A DNA stretch of 64,000 nt from Ruminococcus sp. (GCA_013911065.1 JACERV010000018.1:1-64000); one strand, 5' to 3'; shown: positions 1-8,250, counted from the stretch's first letter. Notes: generated by a model not told the origin, from the sequence alone. A program made the numbers and translations.

Positions 1-124
1 TTTGCCTGCACCTTCCTTCAGATTCGCAGTCACCCGCGACACCCTTGGTGTTCAGCTATATCCTTCCCACTACCAGGCGGATTCGAGACTTGCACTCGTA
101 AGAACGTGCGCCCGCCGGGCGCAC
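1..124 (-). ncRNA. Group IIC intron RNA, 5' end (partial, runs off left edge)
   Basis: Read on the minus strand, the sequence starting at 124 opens with GTGCGCCCGGC and continues into the conserved domain I stretches CAAGGGTGTC and GAATCTGAAGGAAG followed by GGCAAA. These blocks, in this order and spacing, match the 5' part of bacterial class C group II introns such as the Oceanobacillus iheyensis intron. The exon/intron boundary falls ten bases behind a rho-independent terminator stem (135-168), which is the usual target of class C introns. The reverse transcriptase gene and the 3' end lie outside the window. Family assignment is from recalled sequence similarity; whether the intron is complete cannot be judged. 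Confidence 0.82.
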
Positions 125-130
125 TATAAT

Positions 131-174
131 AAAACGGGCAGGATTCTCATCCATGAGAGCCCTGCCCGCTTTTC
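131..174 (-). terminator. Rho-independent terminator, intron target site
   Basis: A stem CGGGCAGG/CCTGCCCG (135-142 and 161-168) is extended by an inner TCTCAT/ATGAGA pair. On the minus strand it is followed by TTTTATTATA, on the plus strand by CTTTTCTTC. It ends transcription of the membrane protein gene at 177-1082, and the group IIC intron starts directly after its T tract. Confidence 0.85.
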
Positions 175-176
175 TT

Positions 177-1082
177 CTATTCTTTTATTTTCTTTTTCTC
201 CAGTTCCTTTTCTTCTAATTCCTTTTCATGTTCAATTTCTGTTCTTGCAATCTTCAGGAAATCCCGCTCCTCTTTCTTTTTCCTCGGAATAAACCTTCTT
301 GCCACACTGCCCTTTCCTCTGTTTTTCACATAAAAATATCCTATTACCGAAAATATCAATGCGCCTACAAAGTTTACCATCAGGTCTTTCATTGTATCTA
401 TCAGGCCGATATCCAGGTAGCCTCCAAGCCCCATGTCCTTTCCATTAAGAACCACGCTGGTTATGTTGTTAATTTCGGTGGGGATATTCCTGCCATCCGG
501 ATCCAGCATAACAGAGCGTATTGTATGAATTACCGTGTCCTTTTGCATATCATAGCCGAATAACCAGTCCATTCCAAATTCAAAGAATTCCCATATCACA
601 CCGATTGTCATGGAGAAGCAGAATGCTACAATTGCCGTAAATAAGGGTGAGAGTTTAAAAACCATCTTCTCACTCCGGTTCAGTAAGTCTACCATAGAAA
701 ATCCTATGGCTGCAGCCAGAAATCCATTTAAAGTATGAAGAACCGAATCCCAAAATGGAAATACAAGATAAAACTCCCTGATCTCCCCTAAAATCTCCGC
801 TGCAAAAATAAACACAAGAATAATGATTTCCAGTGTAGTCGGCAGCTCCACTTTCATGGTAATCTGTACGAAACTAGGTACTACTAAAAGCAGCAGTGTT
901 AAAATACATAAAAATACATTCTCATAATTTCTGTTAAAAATCTGTAAAATCATAACTATAATCACAAGAAGACGCAAAACGAAATAAACCATAAACGAGC
1001 TTCTATGCTCCCGCAGCTCCATATGAAGAGCCTTCCACATCGTGCGGAAGCGGTCAGTACCTTTTCTCCCATTATTCTTCAT
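177..1082 (-). CDS. Polytopic membrane protein, unknown function
   Basis: About 301 residues with several hydrophobic segments: two near the N-terminus, one around the middle in which a WDSVLHTLNGFL stretch precedes another helix, one containing FSMTIGVIWEFFEF, and one near the C-terminus. The tail is highly charged and rich in Lys/Glu. The WDxxLHxxxGF pattern is reminiscent of the DUF2238/YjdF-type membrane family, but I hold this loosely. Upstream in-frame TTG (1115) and ATG (1109) codons lie at or before the predicted transcription start, whereas ATG 1082 is preceded by AAAGGA, so I start there. Monocistronic; the terminator at 131-174 follows. Confidence 0.75.
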   Translation of the reverse strand: MKNNGRKGTDRFRTMWKALHMELREHRSSFMVYFVLRLLVIIVMILQIFNRNYENVFLCILTLLLLVVPSFVQITMKVELPTTLEIIILVFIFAAEILGEIREFYLVFPFWDSVLHTLNGFLAAAIGFSMVDLLNRSEKMVFKLSPLFTAIVAFCFSMTIGVIWEFFEFGMDWLFGYDMQKDTVIHTIRSVMLDPDGRNIPTEINNITSVVLNGKDMGLGGYLDIGLIDTMKDLMVNFVGALIFSVIGYFYVKNRGKGSVARRFIPRKKKEERDFLKIARTEIEHEKELEEKELEKKKIKE

Positions 1083-1124
1083 CTTATTCTCATTCCTTTG
1101 AAATACCATTGACAACTCTTATCT

Positions 1125-1153
1125 ATTATATGGAGATTATGTGGTTATTGCAA
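1125..1153 (-). promoter_or_regulatory. Sigma-A promoter for the membrane protein gene
   Basis: TTGCAA (1148-1153), 17 bp spacer, TATAAT (1125-1130) on the minus strand. Transcription would begin near 1118, which makes the two most upstream start codons of the following gene unlikely. Confidence 0.7.
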
Positions 1154-1300
1154 GATAAATCCCAAAACCACGCAGGATTTATGGTGTTGTTTCATTGAGA
1201 TATCATTGAGATTCCTGATTTGCTAACCAGAGTTTTACGCAATCCTTACCATAATATGCTTGTACCCTTCTGCCATTTCTATAAGAATATGCTTAACAAG

Positions 1301-1332
1301 GCATACTTCTTGAACTACTAATATTCAAGAAA
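1301..1332 (-). repeat. Single copy of a dispersed 32-bp palindromic repeat
   Basis: On the minus strand this segment matches the repeat units at 58511-58605 in 29 of 32 positions compared with unit A. Arms TTCTTGAA and TTCAAGAA flank a loop containing ATTAGTAG, followed by AAGTAT. It lies in the leader/promoter region of the EAL-GGDEF gene. Read on the plus strand it offers TTGAAC, 18 bp, TATAGT, a plausible promoter for that gene. Confidence 0.75.
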
Positions 1333-1388
1333 GTATAGTTCCTGAACTGACCACGTTTCAACACACATAAAATTAAAGGAGATTTCTT

Positions 1389-3149
1389 ATGAAAGTCAGA
1401 AGTACAGTTGAGAAAATTCAATTCGACACACTTAAAAAGATTTTAGAAGGCGGATATATAAAGTCGGTATATCAACCTATTGTATCTTTAACAGACGGGC
1501 AAATCTTTGGCTATGAAGCTCTTAGCAGAATATCTAATGATGAAATAGAAATGAATATAGAGGAAATGTTCAGAGTTGCTGACAGGATGAATAAATCCTG
1601 GGAGCTGGAGACGTTATGCAGGACAAAGGCGCTGGAAAGCTCTGCACATATGGACATTCAAAAAAAGCTTTTCCTTAATGTAAATTCCAATATCATTCAT
1701 GATCCGGAATTTCAGGAAGGTTTTACAAAAAGCCGTCTAAACGCATATGGACTGGATTCCGATAACGTAATCTTTGAGATAACCGAACGAGTGGCTGTAA
1801 TAGACAATAATGCATTTCTGACTTCCATCAATCACTATAAAAGCCAAAACTATGGTATAGCCATAGATGATGTAGGCGCAGGTTACTCAGGGCTTAATAC
1901 CCTTACAAATGTAAAACCCAACCTCTTGAAGCTGGATATGAACCTTGTAAGAGATATTAATACAGACGAGATAAAATTTGCTTTATGCAAAGCAATGGTG
2001 GATTTCGGCAAAAATGCCGGTATTCAGTTGATTGCAGAAGGTATTGAGACCGAGGAAGAATTAAAAACACTCATAAAACTGGGGGTTGATTTCGGCCAGG
2101 GCTATTATTTAGGGATTCCAAAAGAATCCTTTGATGATATTTCAGCCGAAAGGATTGCTGCAATCACAGAATATCATCAGAAAAATTACACAGAAAAAGC
2201 TAAAAGTTCCGTTTATCCAATAATAGGACATTTAGCAAAACCTGGGCACCGCGTATCCCACGACGAAAGTGCAGCAAGCATTTATGAGACACTAAAACAA
2301 AATCCTGCCATCACAGATTTTACCATTGTTAACGAAGGGGCCGCTGTAGGTTTTATGACGAGAACAGATTTAAGCGAAATATTTGGCGGCAGGTATGGTT
2401 ATTATCTCCACTCAAGAAAGAGCATCCAACAGTTAATAAAAACTGATTTTCTAAGAGTCAACTACAACATGCCTGTGGACCAAGTATCAAGGATTTCTAT
2501 GCAGAGATCCTTTGAACAATTGTATCATCCTATTGTAGTAGAAAAAGAAAATAAATATTTTGGAATTGTAACAGTTAAGGATTTGCTTGATGCCTGTACA
2601 AAAGTAGAAATAGATGTAGCAAGACACTCCAATCCTCTCACAGGGCTTCCGGGAAACTTATTAATTGAAAAAGAAATTGTAAACCGCATATTTGGAAACC
2701 AGCCCTATTGCATTACTTACTATGATATTGACAATTTCAAAGCTTATAATGATACATACGGCTTTGAAAATGGGGATTTAATGCTTTCCCTTGTTGCAAA
2801 TATCCTAAAAGAATGTTCAACCCAAAATGAATTTATCGGCCACATCGGGGGAGATGATTTTATTGTCATCTGTGACTACCATGAAGGAGAGGCCTATTGC
2901 CGTTCCGCCATAGAAAAGTTTTCCAGAGGTATTACTTCCCTGTACCGTAATGAAGATCTGGAAAACGGCTATATCGTATCCAAAAACAGAAATGGTGTCA
3001 CGGAAAGCTTTCCCATTGCAAGTTTATCCATTGCAGGTATTTCAAACAAAACAAATACATATCAAAATATTGACAGTTTTTCACATGATATCGCCCAACT
3101 TAAAAAGAAATGTAAAAAGCAAAAGGGCAACTACTTTGAAATTATATAA
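1389..3149 (+). CDS. EAL-CBS-GGDEF cyclic-di-GMP protein
   Basis: 586 residues. The N-terminal EAL phosphodiesterase domain (about 20-255) has EAL at 43-45, Asn97, Glu130 in FEITE, the Asp pair 160-161 in IDDVGAGYS, Lys181, Glu217/Glu220 in AEGIET and Gln237, so the metal and catalytic set looks complete. A CBS-pair region (about 275-405) follows, then a GGDEF domain (about 415-586) whose signature is GGDDF at 487-491. The acidic substitution leaves diguanylate cyclase activity uncertain; it may only bind GTP. No membrane segment, so cytosolic. AAAGGAG precedes the ATG. The likely role is c-di-GMP hydrolysis tuned by nucleotide binding to the CBS/GGDEF parts; this role is inference. Confidence 0.93.
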   Translation: MKVRSTVEKIQFDTLKKILEGGYIKSVYQPIVSLTDGQIFGYEALSRISNDEIEMNIEEMFRVADRMNKSWELETLCRTKALESSAHMDIQKKLFLNVNSNIIHDPEFQEGFTKSRLNAYGLDSDNVIFEITERVAVIDNNAFLTSINHYKSQNYGIAIDDVGAGYSGLNTLTNVKPNLLKLDMNLVRDINTDEIKFALCKAMVDFGKNAGIQLIAEGIETEEELKTLIKLGVDFGQGYYLGIPKESFDDISAERIAAITEYHQKNYTEKAKSSVYPIIGHLAKPGHRVSHDESAASIYETLKQNPAITDFTIVNEGAAVGFMTRTDLSEIFGGRYGYYLHSRKSIQQLIKTDFLRVNYNMPVDQVSRISMQRSFEQLYHPIVVEKENKYFGIVTVKDLLDACTKVEIDVARHSNPLTGLPGNLLIEKEIVNRIFGNQPYCITYYDIDNFKAYNDTYGFENGDLMLSLVANILKECSTQNEFIGHIGGDDFIVICDYHEGEAYCRSAIEKFSRGITSLYRNEDLENGYIVSKNRNGVTESFPIASLSIAGISNKTNTYQNIDSFSHDIAQLKKKCKKQKGNYFEII

Positions 3150-3226
3150 TTGAATTCCACTCTTCATTTCACAAATGCGCTTTAATTTGGTATACTGGGA
3201 CAAACTACAAAAGGAGTTATAGACAG

Positions 3227-3910
3227 ATGATATTAACAGGTGTATTTGCAAATGCAGCCACCATTATAATTGGCGCGCTGATGGGTATTGTATTCAAAAA
3301 AGGGGTTCCCGAAAAAATGAACACTTCTATTATGCAGGGTTTAGGACTGTGTGTGTTGTATATTGGAATCAGTGGTTCTCTAAAGGGGGAGAACACCGTC
3401 ATCGTGATTTTATCTATTATTATTGGTGTAATTATAGGCGAAATATTTAACTTTGACCGGAGACTTCAATGGGTGGGAGATTCTTTACAGGCCATGTTCA
3501 AATTCAATGGTTCTAATAATTCCATCGCAGAAGGATTTGTCAACTGTACCATCTTTTTCTGCGTGGGGGCAATGTCCATTGTCGGCTCTCTCCAAAGCGG
3601 ATTGACAGGCAATCACGAAACATTATTTGCGAAAGCCCTGATTGACGGAACAATCTCTCTTGTAATGGCTTCTACGATGGGCATCGGCGTTGCATTTTCC
3701 GCCCTCACAGTATTTCTTTATGAATCTCTGCTGACCTTATCTGCTAATATAATCTCCGATTTTCTTACAACTCCTGTCATAAACGAAATGACCTGCGTTG
3801 GTTCACTACTCATTGTGGCAATCGGATTAAATATGCTGAAACTGACCAATATTAAAGTCACAAACTTTATTCTGGCACCCTTTATTCCAATTATTCTATA
3901 CTTATTCTAA
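3227..3910 (+). CDS. DUF554 family membrane protein
   Basis: 227 residues, about six to seven hydrophobic helices, opening with the MILTGVFANAATIIIG stretch typical of DUF554 (YdfK-like) proteins. A conserved glycine-rich loop, FFCVGAMSIVGSLQSGLTG, lies mid-protein. AAAGGAG sits nine bases before ATG. No function is firmly established for the family; it is an integral membrane protein. A second, divergent member is encoded at 5194-5922 on the other strand, so this is a local paralogue pair. Confidence 0.88.
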   Translation: MILTGVFANAATIIIGALMGIVFKKGVPEKMNTSIMQGLGLCVLYIGISGSLKGENTVIVILSIIIGVIIGEIFNFDRRLQWVGDSLQAMFKFNGSNNSIAEGFVNCTIFFCVGAMSIVGSLQSGLTGNHETLFAKALIDGTISLVMASTMGIGVAFSALTVFLYESLLTLSANIISDFLTTPVINEMTCVGSLLIVAIGLNMLKLTNIKVTNFILAPFIPIILYLF

Positions 3911-3937
3911 TCCCAGCCCGAAAGGAGCAGGCACAAA

Positions 3938-4492
3938 ATGAAGCATCCTTATACATATGAAATTATATACAGCAGCCGGAAAACCCTGGCTGTTCAAGTG
4001 ACTTCCGACGGAACCGTGAAAGTCCGGGCTCCCAAGGGATATCCCAAAACAGCCATCCACCATTTCCTCAAAGAAAAAGAAAACTGGATTCTAAAACACG
4101 TAAATAAGGCAAAACAAAAGCAGTCCCCTTGTCCCTCCACACTTTCAGAAAAAGACAGAAAACGCTACATCCAGATTGCCCGGGATATCTTTACACAAAA
4201 AACGGCCTACTACGCTTCTATCATGAACGTAACCTATGGCCGTATCTCAATCCGCGAGCAAAAAACACGCTGGGGAAGCTGCTCCAGCCGTGGAAACTTA
4301 AATTTTAACTGGCGTCTTATATTTGCACCCGAACCAGTCCTCGATTACATCGTAGTCCATGAACTGGCCCACCGCCGGGAAATGAACCATTCCCACTCAT
4401 TTTACGCCATCGTAGAATCCGTTCTGCCCGATTATAAAAAAACAAAAAAATGGCTCCGTGACAACGGACATTCACTATGGACCATAGTATAA
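3938..4492 (+). CDS. YgjP-like zinc metallopeptidase (DUF45)
   Basis: 184 residues. The zinc motif HELAH is at 141-145, with a third ligand candidate His in the following MNHSHSFY segment. The upstream TRWGSCSSRGNLNFNWRL block is the hallmark of the YgjP/DUF45 (SprT/WLM-related) family. The family is cytosolic and its substrate is poorly defined. It is preceded by AAAGGAG and lies 27 bp after the DUF554 gene, so the two are probably cotranscribed. A hairpin terminator follows at 4523-4556. Confidence 0.9.
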   Translation: MKHPYTYEIIYSSRKTLAVQVTSDGTVKVRAPKGYPKTAIHHFLKEKENWILKHVNKAKQKQSPCPSTLSEKDRKRYIQIARDIFTQKTAYYASIMNVTYGRISIREQKTRWGSCSSRGNLNFNWRLIFAPEPVLDYIVVHELAHRREMNHSHSFYAIVESVLPDYKKTKKWLRDNGHSLWTIV

Positions 4493-4520
4493 ATTCAGAA
4501 TATTCTGAAAACGGATTGCA

Positions 4521-4562
4521 AAGGGGTCAGTCCCTTTTCAAAAGGGACAGTCCCCTTTTATC
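4521..4562. terminator. Bidirectional terminator between YgjP-like gene and maf
   Basis: A large hairpin: GGGG outer arm, then TCCCTTTT paired to AAAAGGGA around a CA loop, then CCCC, followed by TTTTATC on the plus strand. It sits between convergent genes. Confidence 0.8.
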
Positions 4563-4570
4563 GCCCCCTT

Positions 4571-5146
4571 TTATCGTCTCCTTTTTATCTGTTGGTATAT
4601 ATAGGAAATAGGAAGTCCCACTACATTGTAATAGTCCCCTTCTATCTTATCTATATACGCGGCAAATCTTCCCTGGATTCCATATGCTCCGGCCTTGTCC
4701 ATGGGCTCTTCGCTTTTGATATATCTCCAAATCTCTTCTTCGTCCATATCATGTACATACACTTTTGTCTGAACGGCATGGCTGGATACCTGACGCACTC
4801 CGTTCTCATCAAAATCCAGAATTGTGACTCCTGTAAATACCTCATGTGCCTTTCCCTGCAAATGTTTCAGCATATAAAATGCATCCTCTTCATCTCTGGG
4901 TTTTCCCAGGATTTCACCCTCTAATGCCACGATTGTATCGGCACCTATCACAATCATGTCCCTTGTCTCCAACTCCGACGCGACGTTCTCAGCTTTCATC
5001 AGCGACAGCTCTTTTACAATCTCTTCCGGAAGAACACTCTCATAATATTCTTCCTTATGGCTTACCACAACTTCAAACTTCACCCCTATCTGTTCCATCA
5101 ACTCCCTGCGCCGGGGAGACGCAGAACCAAGTATAATCCTTTTCAC
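4571..5146 (-). CDS. maf: Maf-like nucleoside triphosphate pyrophosphatase
   Basis: 191 residues beginning MKRIILGSASPRRREL; the SASPRR motif (8-13) is the substrate-binding signature of Maf proteins. A conserved ADTIV segment follows around residue 70. Members hydrolyse non-canonical or modified NTPs (dTTP/UTP class) and restrain septum formation when overexpressed in Bacillus. Length is normal. It lies 48 bp downstream of a DUF554 gene on the same strand and may share its transcript. Confidence 0.94.
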   Translation of the reverse strand: MKRIILGSASPRRRELMEQIGVKFEVVVSHKEEYYESVLPEEIVKELSLMKAENVASELETRDMIVIGADTIVALEGEILGKPRDEEDAFYMLKHLQGKAHEVFTGVTILDFDENGVRQVSSHAVQTKVYVHDMDEEEIWRYIKSEEPMDKAGAYGIQGRFAAYIDKIEGDYYNVVGLPISYIYQQIKRRR

Positions 5147-5193
5147 AATACAACATCCTCCTTATAATTTAATGCGCCTGGCATACCAAAGAA

Positions 5194-5922
5194 TCACACT
5201 AAGGGTAAAATAATATGTGACCAAAGATAAGAAAATGGCATGACTAAAACCATAGAAGGAAGCATATTTGCAATTGGAAAAGATTTAATTCCGGCAATAC
5301 GAAAACCGGTAGCAAGCATTAAGATTCCTCCGCAGGCGGTAAAGTCATTAAGCATTTCAGGCGTTGTCATTGGCATAATAAAAGCTGCACTGAAAAACAG
5401 CAGAAGCAGTACGATAAACTGCGGAACACAAACAGTACATACAATAAAACCAAGACTGGCCGCAAAAATCGCGGCTGTAAAAAAATCTAAAATGGATTTA
5501 GAAAACAGAATTGTATGGTCACCTGTCATTCCAGACTGCAATGCACCAAAAATTCCCGTTCCGCTTGCACAAAACAGTACCACAATACTAACAAGCCTTT
5601 GCATAAATTCCTCTTGGCTCATGTTGCTTTCTTTTGAAGCAAAAACTTTAGAAATAGGAGCCTGTACCTTCTCTGCAGCAGCGGTAATTCCATATTCTAA
5701 ATGTATCAGCTCTCCAATTGCAGTACCGATAATAACTGCTAATACCACAGCCGGAAGGTAGGTCAGCTTCACAATGGAAATAACACCCATTGACATAGAA
5801 GTAACACCAAATATTAAGGTAAGATTACTTTTAAAGTTTTCTTTTAGATTATTTCCCAACAAAGTTCCGACAGCACCGCCAAAAAGGACTGCCAGGCTAT
5901 TTACAACAACACCAATCAGCAT
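5194..5922 (-). CDS. DUF554 family membrane protein (paralogue)
   Basis: 242 residues, hydrophobic throughout, beginning MLIGVVVNSLAVLFGGAVG. It has the family loop VLFCASGTGIFGALQSGMTGDH around residues 115-135, and roughly seven predicted helices. It is the second DUF554 member within 3 kb, but divergent in sequence and opposite in orientation to the one at 3227. The start is the first ATG, with GAGG about 12 bases upstream. Function unknown. Confidence 0.87.
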   Translation of the reverse strand: MLIGVVVNSLAVLFGGAVGTLLGNNLKENFKSNLTLIFGVTSMSMGVISIVKLTYLPAVVLAVIIGTAIGELIHLEYGITAAAEKVQAPISKVFASKESNMSQEEFMQRLVSIVVLFCASGTGIFGALQSGMTGDHTILFSKSILDFFTAAIFAASLGFIVCTVCVPQFIVLLLLFFSAAFIMPMTTPEMLNDFTACGGILMLATGFRIAGIKSFPIANMLPSMVLVMPFSYLWSHIILPLV

Positions 5923-6039
5923 CTTTATTTACCTCGTTATTTCTATATTATTTTCATTTGCATCTTTATCATGATATAATCTTATTCAGATTGACTTCTA
6001 CTTAAATATTTATAGATGAACACTGGAAAGGGTACACAA

Positions 6040-6801
6040 ATGTTAAAAATCATTATTTCACCGGCTAAGAAAATGAATATTATAGATGAATACCCCTGCA
6101 CTGTTACCAAGCCTGCTTTTTCCAAAGAAGCTAAATATCTGCATGGTATATTAACAAAAATGTCCCGTGACGAATTAAAAAAGCTATGGCGTTGCAGCGA
6201 CAAGCTGACCGATACGAACTACGACCGCCTTCATACACACCTTTTAGAGAAAAACCATTCTCCGTCCCTTCTTGCTTACGAAGGCATCCAGTACCAGTAT
6301 ATGGCCCCTCAGATTTTTTCCGAATCAGAGTGGGAATATGTTTCAAAATATCTGCGGATTCTATCAGGATTTTACGGTATTTTAAGGCCAACAGACGGTG
6401 TAGTTCCTTACCGCCTGGAGATGCAGGCGAAGCTGGAAACAGAATTGGCGGCGGACTTGTACCAATTTTGGGGCAGAAAACTGTATGAACGGCTGACTGA
6501 AAGCAGAAATGTACGTAATCTTCAAATTGTAAATCTTGCTTCCGCTGAATACAGCCGGATAATTCTTCCTTACATAACTGCTCCTGCCACCTGTGTAACA
6601 TGCATTTTCGGAGAGGAAATAGATGGAAAGATAAAAGTAAAGGGCACAAAAGCGAAAATGGCACGAGGTGAGATGGTCCGATGGATGGCTGAGCATCAGA
6701 TAAAAAATATCAGTGATATCCGTGGATTTGACCGTCTTAATTACCGTTTCCAGGAAGAAACATCTTCTGATAACAAATATGTTTTCCTGAAAACAGTTTA
6801 A
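6040..6801 (+). CDS. yaaA: YaaA family peroxide stress protein (DUF328)
   Basis: About 253 residues beginning MLKIIISPAKKM, the diagnostic N-terminus of the YaaA/DUF328 family, with later conserved DGVVPYRLEM and VNLASAEYS segments. In Escherichia coli YaaA lowers free intracellular iron under peroxide stress, and DNA-binding activity has been reported. An ATG at 6016 is in frame, but GGAAAGGG is well placed only for ATG 6040, which also gives the canonical N-terminus. Its stop overlaps the stop of the convergent cyclase gene. Confidence 0.92.
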   Translation: MLKIIISPAKKMNIIDEYPCTVTKPAFSKEAKYLHGILTKMSRDELKKLWRCSDKLTDTNYDRLHTHLLEKNHSPSLLAYEGIQYQYMAPQIFSESEWEYVSKYLRILSGFYGILRPTDGVVPYRLEMQAKLETELAADLYQFWGRKLYERLTESRNVRNLQIVNLASAEYSRIILPYITAPATCVTCIFGEEIDGKIKVKGTKAKMARGEMVRWMAEHQIKNISDIRGFDRLNYRFQEETSSDNKYVFLKTV

Positions 6802-7406
6802 CGCAATCTTTCTTCCATCCCGCCGTCACTTTTAATAAGCACCGCTCTGCATGGAGCTCCGTCACATCCACCCAGTTTTAAGGGCTGGGCACACAAAAAG
6901 TACTCTCCCGCCTCTGCCTCTTTCAGGCACAGCCCTTCCAGAATCGCCATGCCGGCTCCCAGAAGAATCTTATGTACTTTATGTATTGCTCCGGGAGTCT
7001 CTTCCGCCCCCACTGTCTGCGTTTCCACCCCTACCAGTTCCACACCATTTTGAGCAAAAACCTCCGCTGCCGCCTCTGTAAGAGTGACATTTCCTTTCCA
7101 TAATTGCTTTTTTCCTTTGCCGGCTGTCATCTGCCGGGCCGTCTCTCCATCCAGTACACCCTCATACTCCAGCACAGAGCATTTGCCCATTACCTGCTCC
7201 AAAGGAAGCTCATCAATCCTTCGCCCTTCATCCAGGAAGTGCCAGGGAGCATCCATGTGTGTTCCGTTATGGGCGCAAAGTTTCAAATAAGTAAGATTGC
7301 AGGCATCCCCATTTTTTATCTCCAGCAGTCTCTCATACTCCGGAGCGGGGTCACCTGGATATGTCTTAGAACTAAATAATTCTCTTGTAATATCTATATA
7401 CTTCAT
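6798..7406 (-). CDS. Cyclase family protein (kynurenine formamidase-like)
   Basis: 202 residues. It contains the metal-binding signature HNGTHMDAPWH (46-56), matching the HxGTHxDxPxH pattern of the cyclase/KynB superfamily of metal-dependent hydrolases. Substrate cannot be told from sequence, and no tryptophan-catabolism genes are adjacent. The start overlaps the stop of the DUF188 gene by four bases (ATGA), so the two form a translationally coupled pair. Confidence 0.88.
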   Translation of the reverse strand: MKYIDITRELFSSKTYPGDPAPEYERLLEIKNGDACNLTYLKLCAHNGTHMDAPWHFLDEGRRIDELPLEQVMGKCSVLEYEGVLDGETARQMTAGKGKKQLWKGNVTLTEAAAEVFAQNGVELVGVETQTVGAEETPGAIHKVHKILLGAGMAILEGLCLKEAEAGEYFLCAQPLKLGGCDGAPCRAVLIKSDGGMEERLR

Positions 7407-7864
7407 AACCCTTTCTCTCCTTCCCTGACCTTGCTGATCAACCTGCGAAATGACTTTTCAAAATGCTCGTCGTCTTCTCTTGTCCGCTTTTTAGGCCCCT
7501 TCAAGTGATTCTTTTTTGATTTCCTGCGTACTTCCTTTGCAATATGCCGTTCAAACATCATTTGGTCTATATTCTCCACCGTATACCATTTTCCACTCTG
7601 ATGGATAGGAAAAACACCTTTTCCCAGGCACATAGATGCCACGCCGTAATCCTGAGTCACCACAATGTCTCCCTTTTCTGTCATTGTAACAATTTTAAAG
7701 TCCGCAGAGTCCGCGCCCTTTTCTACTGTCACAATGCTGCTGTATTCAGACTGAAACAAATGCGCTGTATCACATACCAAAACAACCGGAATATTTTCCT
7801 GCTCTGCAATATTCTCTATAATTCCAATCACCGGACAGGCATCCGCATCTACTATAATTTTCAC
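7403..7864 (-). CDS. DUF188 (YaiI/YqxD, UPF0178) family protein
   Basis: The protein carries the N-terminal KIIVDADACPV motif of the YaiI/YqxD family, a PIN-like fold of unknown activity. An upstream ATG at 7900 adds twelve residues but has poor ribosome-site spacing. GTG at 7864, preceded by ATGAGGA, gives the family-standard N-terminus MKIIVDADACPV, so I prefer it (153 residues). The C-terminus is Lys/Arg-rich. It overlaps the downstream cyclase gene by four bases. Confidence 0.88.
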   Translation of the reverse strand: MKIIVDADACPVIGIIENIAEQENIPVVLVCDTAHLFQSEYSSIVTVEKGADSADFKIVTMTEKGDIVVTQDYGVASMCLGKGVFPIHQSGKWYTVENIDQMMFERHIAKEVRRKSKKNHLKGPKKRTREDDEHFEKSFRRLISKVREGEKGL

Positions 7865-7913
7865 CTTAGTTATCCTCATTTCCGACTTCACTTTTTTCAT
7901 TTCTTCCGGATTC

Positions 7914-7942
7914 TTGACATTTTATATTTCCAATGCTATGAT
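7914..7942 (+). promoter_or_regulatory. Promoter of antitoxin RNA
   Basis: TTGACA (7914-7919), 17 bp, TATGAT (7937-7942). No gene with a ribosome site follows; the transcript would run into the hairpin at 8003-8039. Confidence 0.75.
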
Positions 7943-7948
7943 AATTAT

Positions 7949-8041
7949 ATAAAAAGAGTAGTCGCCCACAAAGGGTTGACCTCAAAATGAAATTACGAAA
8001 TTCCACCCTATACCGGTCAAAGTATGAAGGGTGGTTTTTCT
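7949..8041 (+). ncRNA. Candidate antisense RNA of a type I toxin locus
   Basis: A strong promoter is followed about 55 bases later by a terminator, stem CCACCCT/AGGGTGG (8003-8009 and 8028-8034) with five T. The predicted RNA is about 90 nt and converges on the 3' end of the toxin gene encoded on the other strand (stop at 8047). This is the arrangement of txpA/RatA and bsrG/SR4 in Bacillus, where the antisense RNA overlaps the toxin mRNA 3' region. The inference rests on architecture, not on homology to a named RNA. Confidence 0.6.
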
Positions 8042-8046
8042 ATGTA

Positions 8047-8139
8047 TTACTGACTAATTAAATAAATAGAGGTCAGTAATGCAAGAATAAACATGCCGAA
8101 TTGCATCAAATCCTTGAAGTCAAACGGTTTTTTGTCCAT
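8047..8139 (-). CDS. Hol_Tox-like type I toxin, 30-aa hydrophobic peptide
   Basis: 30 residues, MDKKPFDFKDLMQFGMFILA followed by LLTSIYLISQ: a short charged N-terminus and one membrane-spanning helix. This is typical of the putative holin-like toxins found with antisense RNAs in Firmicutes. GGGAGGTG lies eight bases before ATG 8139; the in-frame ATG at 8145 is too close to it. A longer reading frame starts at 8250 but has no support upstream of this site. The mRNA would start near 8200 (promoter 8207-8235). Expected action is membrane damage when the antisense RNA is lost; known of the family, not shown here. Confidence 0.72.
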   Translation of the reverse strand: MDKKPFDFKDLMQFGMFILALLTSIYLISQ

Positions 8140-8206
8140 TCGCATCACCTCCCATCTGTTTAAGATGAAAGGCCAACACACCCTATACACGACTACTCCT
8201 AATAAA

Positions 8207-8235
8207 ATTCTATCATAATCCTTTCTTCTCTTCAA
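8207..8235 (-). promoter_or_regulatory. Promoter of the toxin mRNA
   Basis: TTGAAG (8230-8235), 17 bp, TAGAAT (8207-8212) on the minus strand. The region from TATGATA to GAGTAGTCG closely resembles the antisense promoter region at 7937-7964 in inverted orientation. Confidence 0.55.
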
Positions 8236-8250
8236 TTCACGATTTAACAA

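Noticed and set aside
2-292. Open frame across the left edge
   Set aside because: It crosses the intron RNA, a terminator and the reverse strand of a membrane protein gene.
1154-1388. c-di-GMP riboswitch before the EAL-GGDEF gene
   Set aside because: The GEMM conserved core was not found; only the 32-bp repeat and a possible promoter are present.
7988-8062. 24-codon frame on the antitoxin RNA
   Set aside because: No ribosome site, and it runs through the terminator hairpin.
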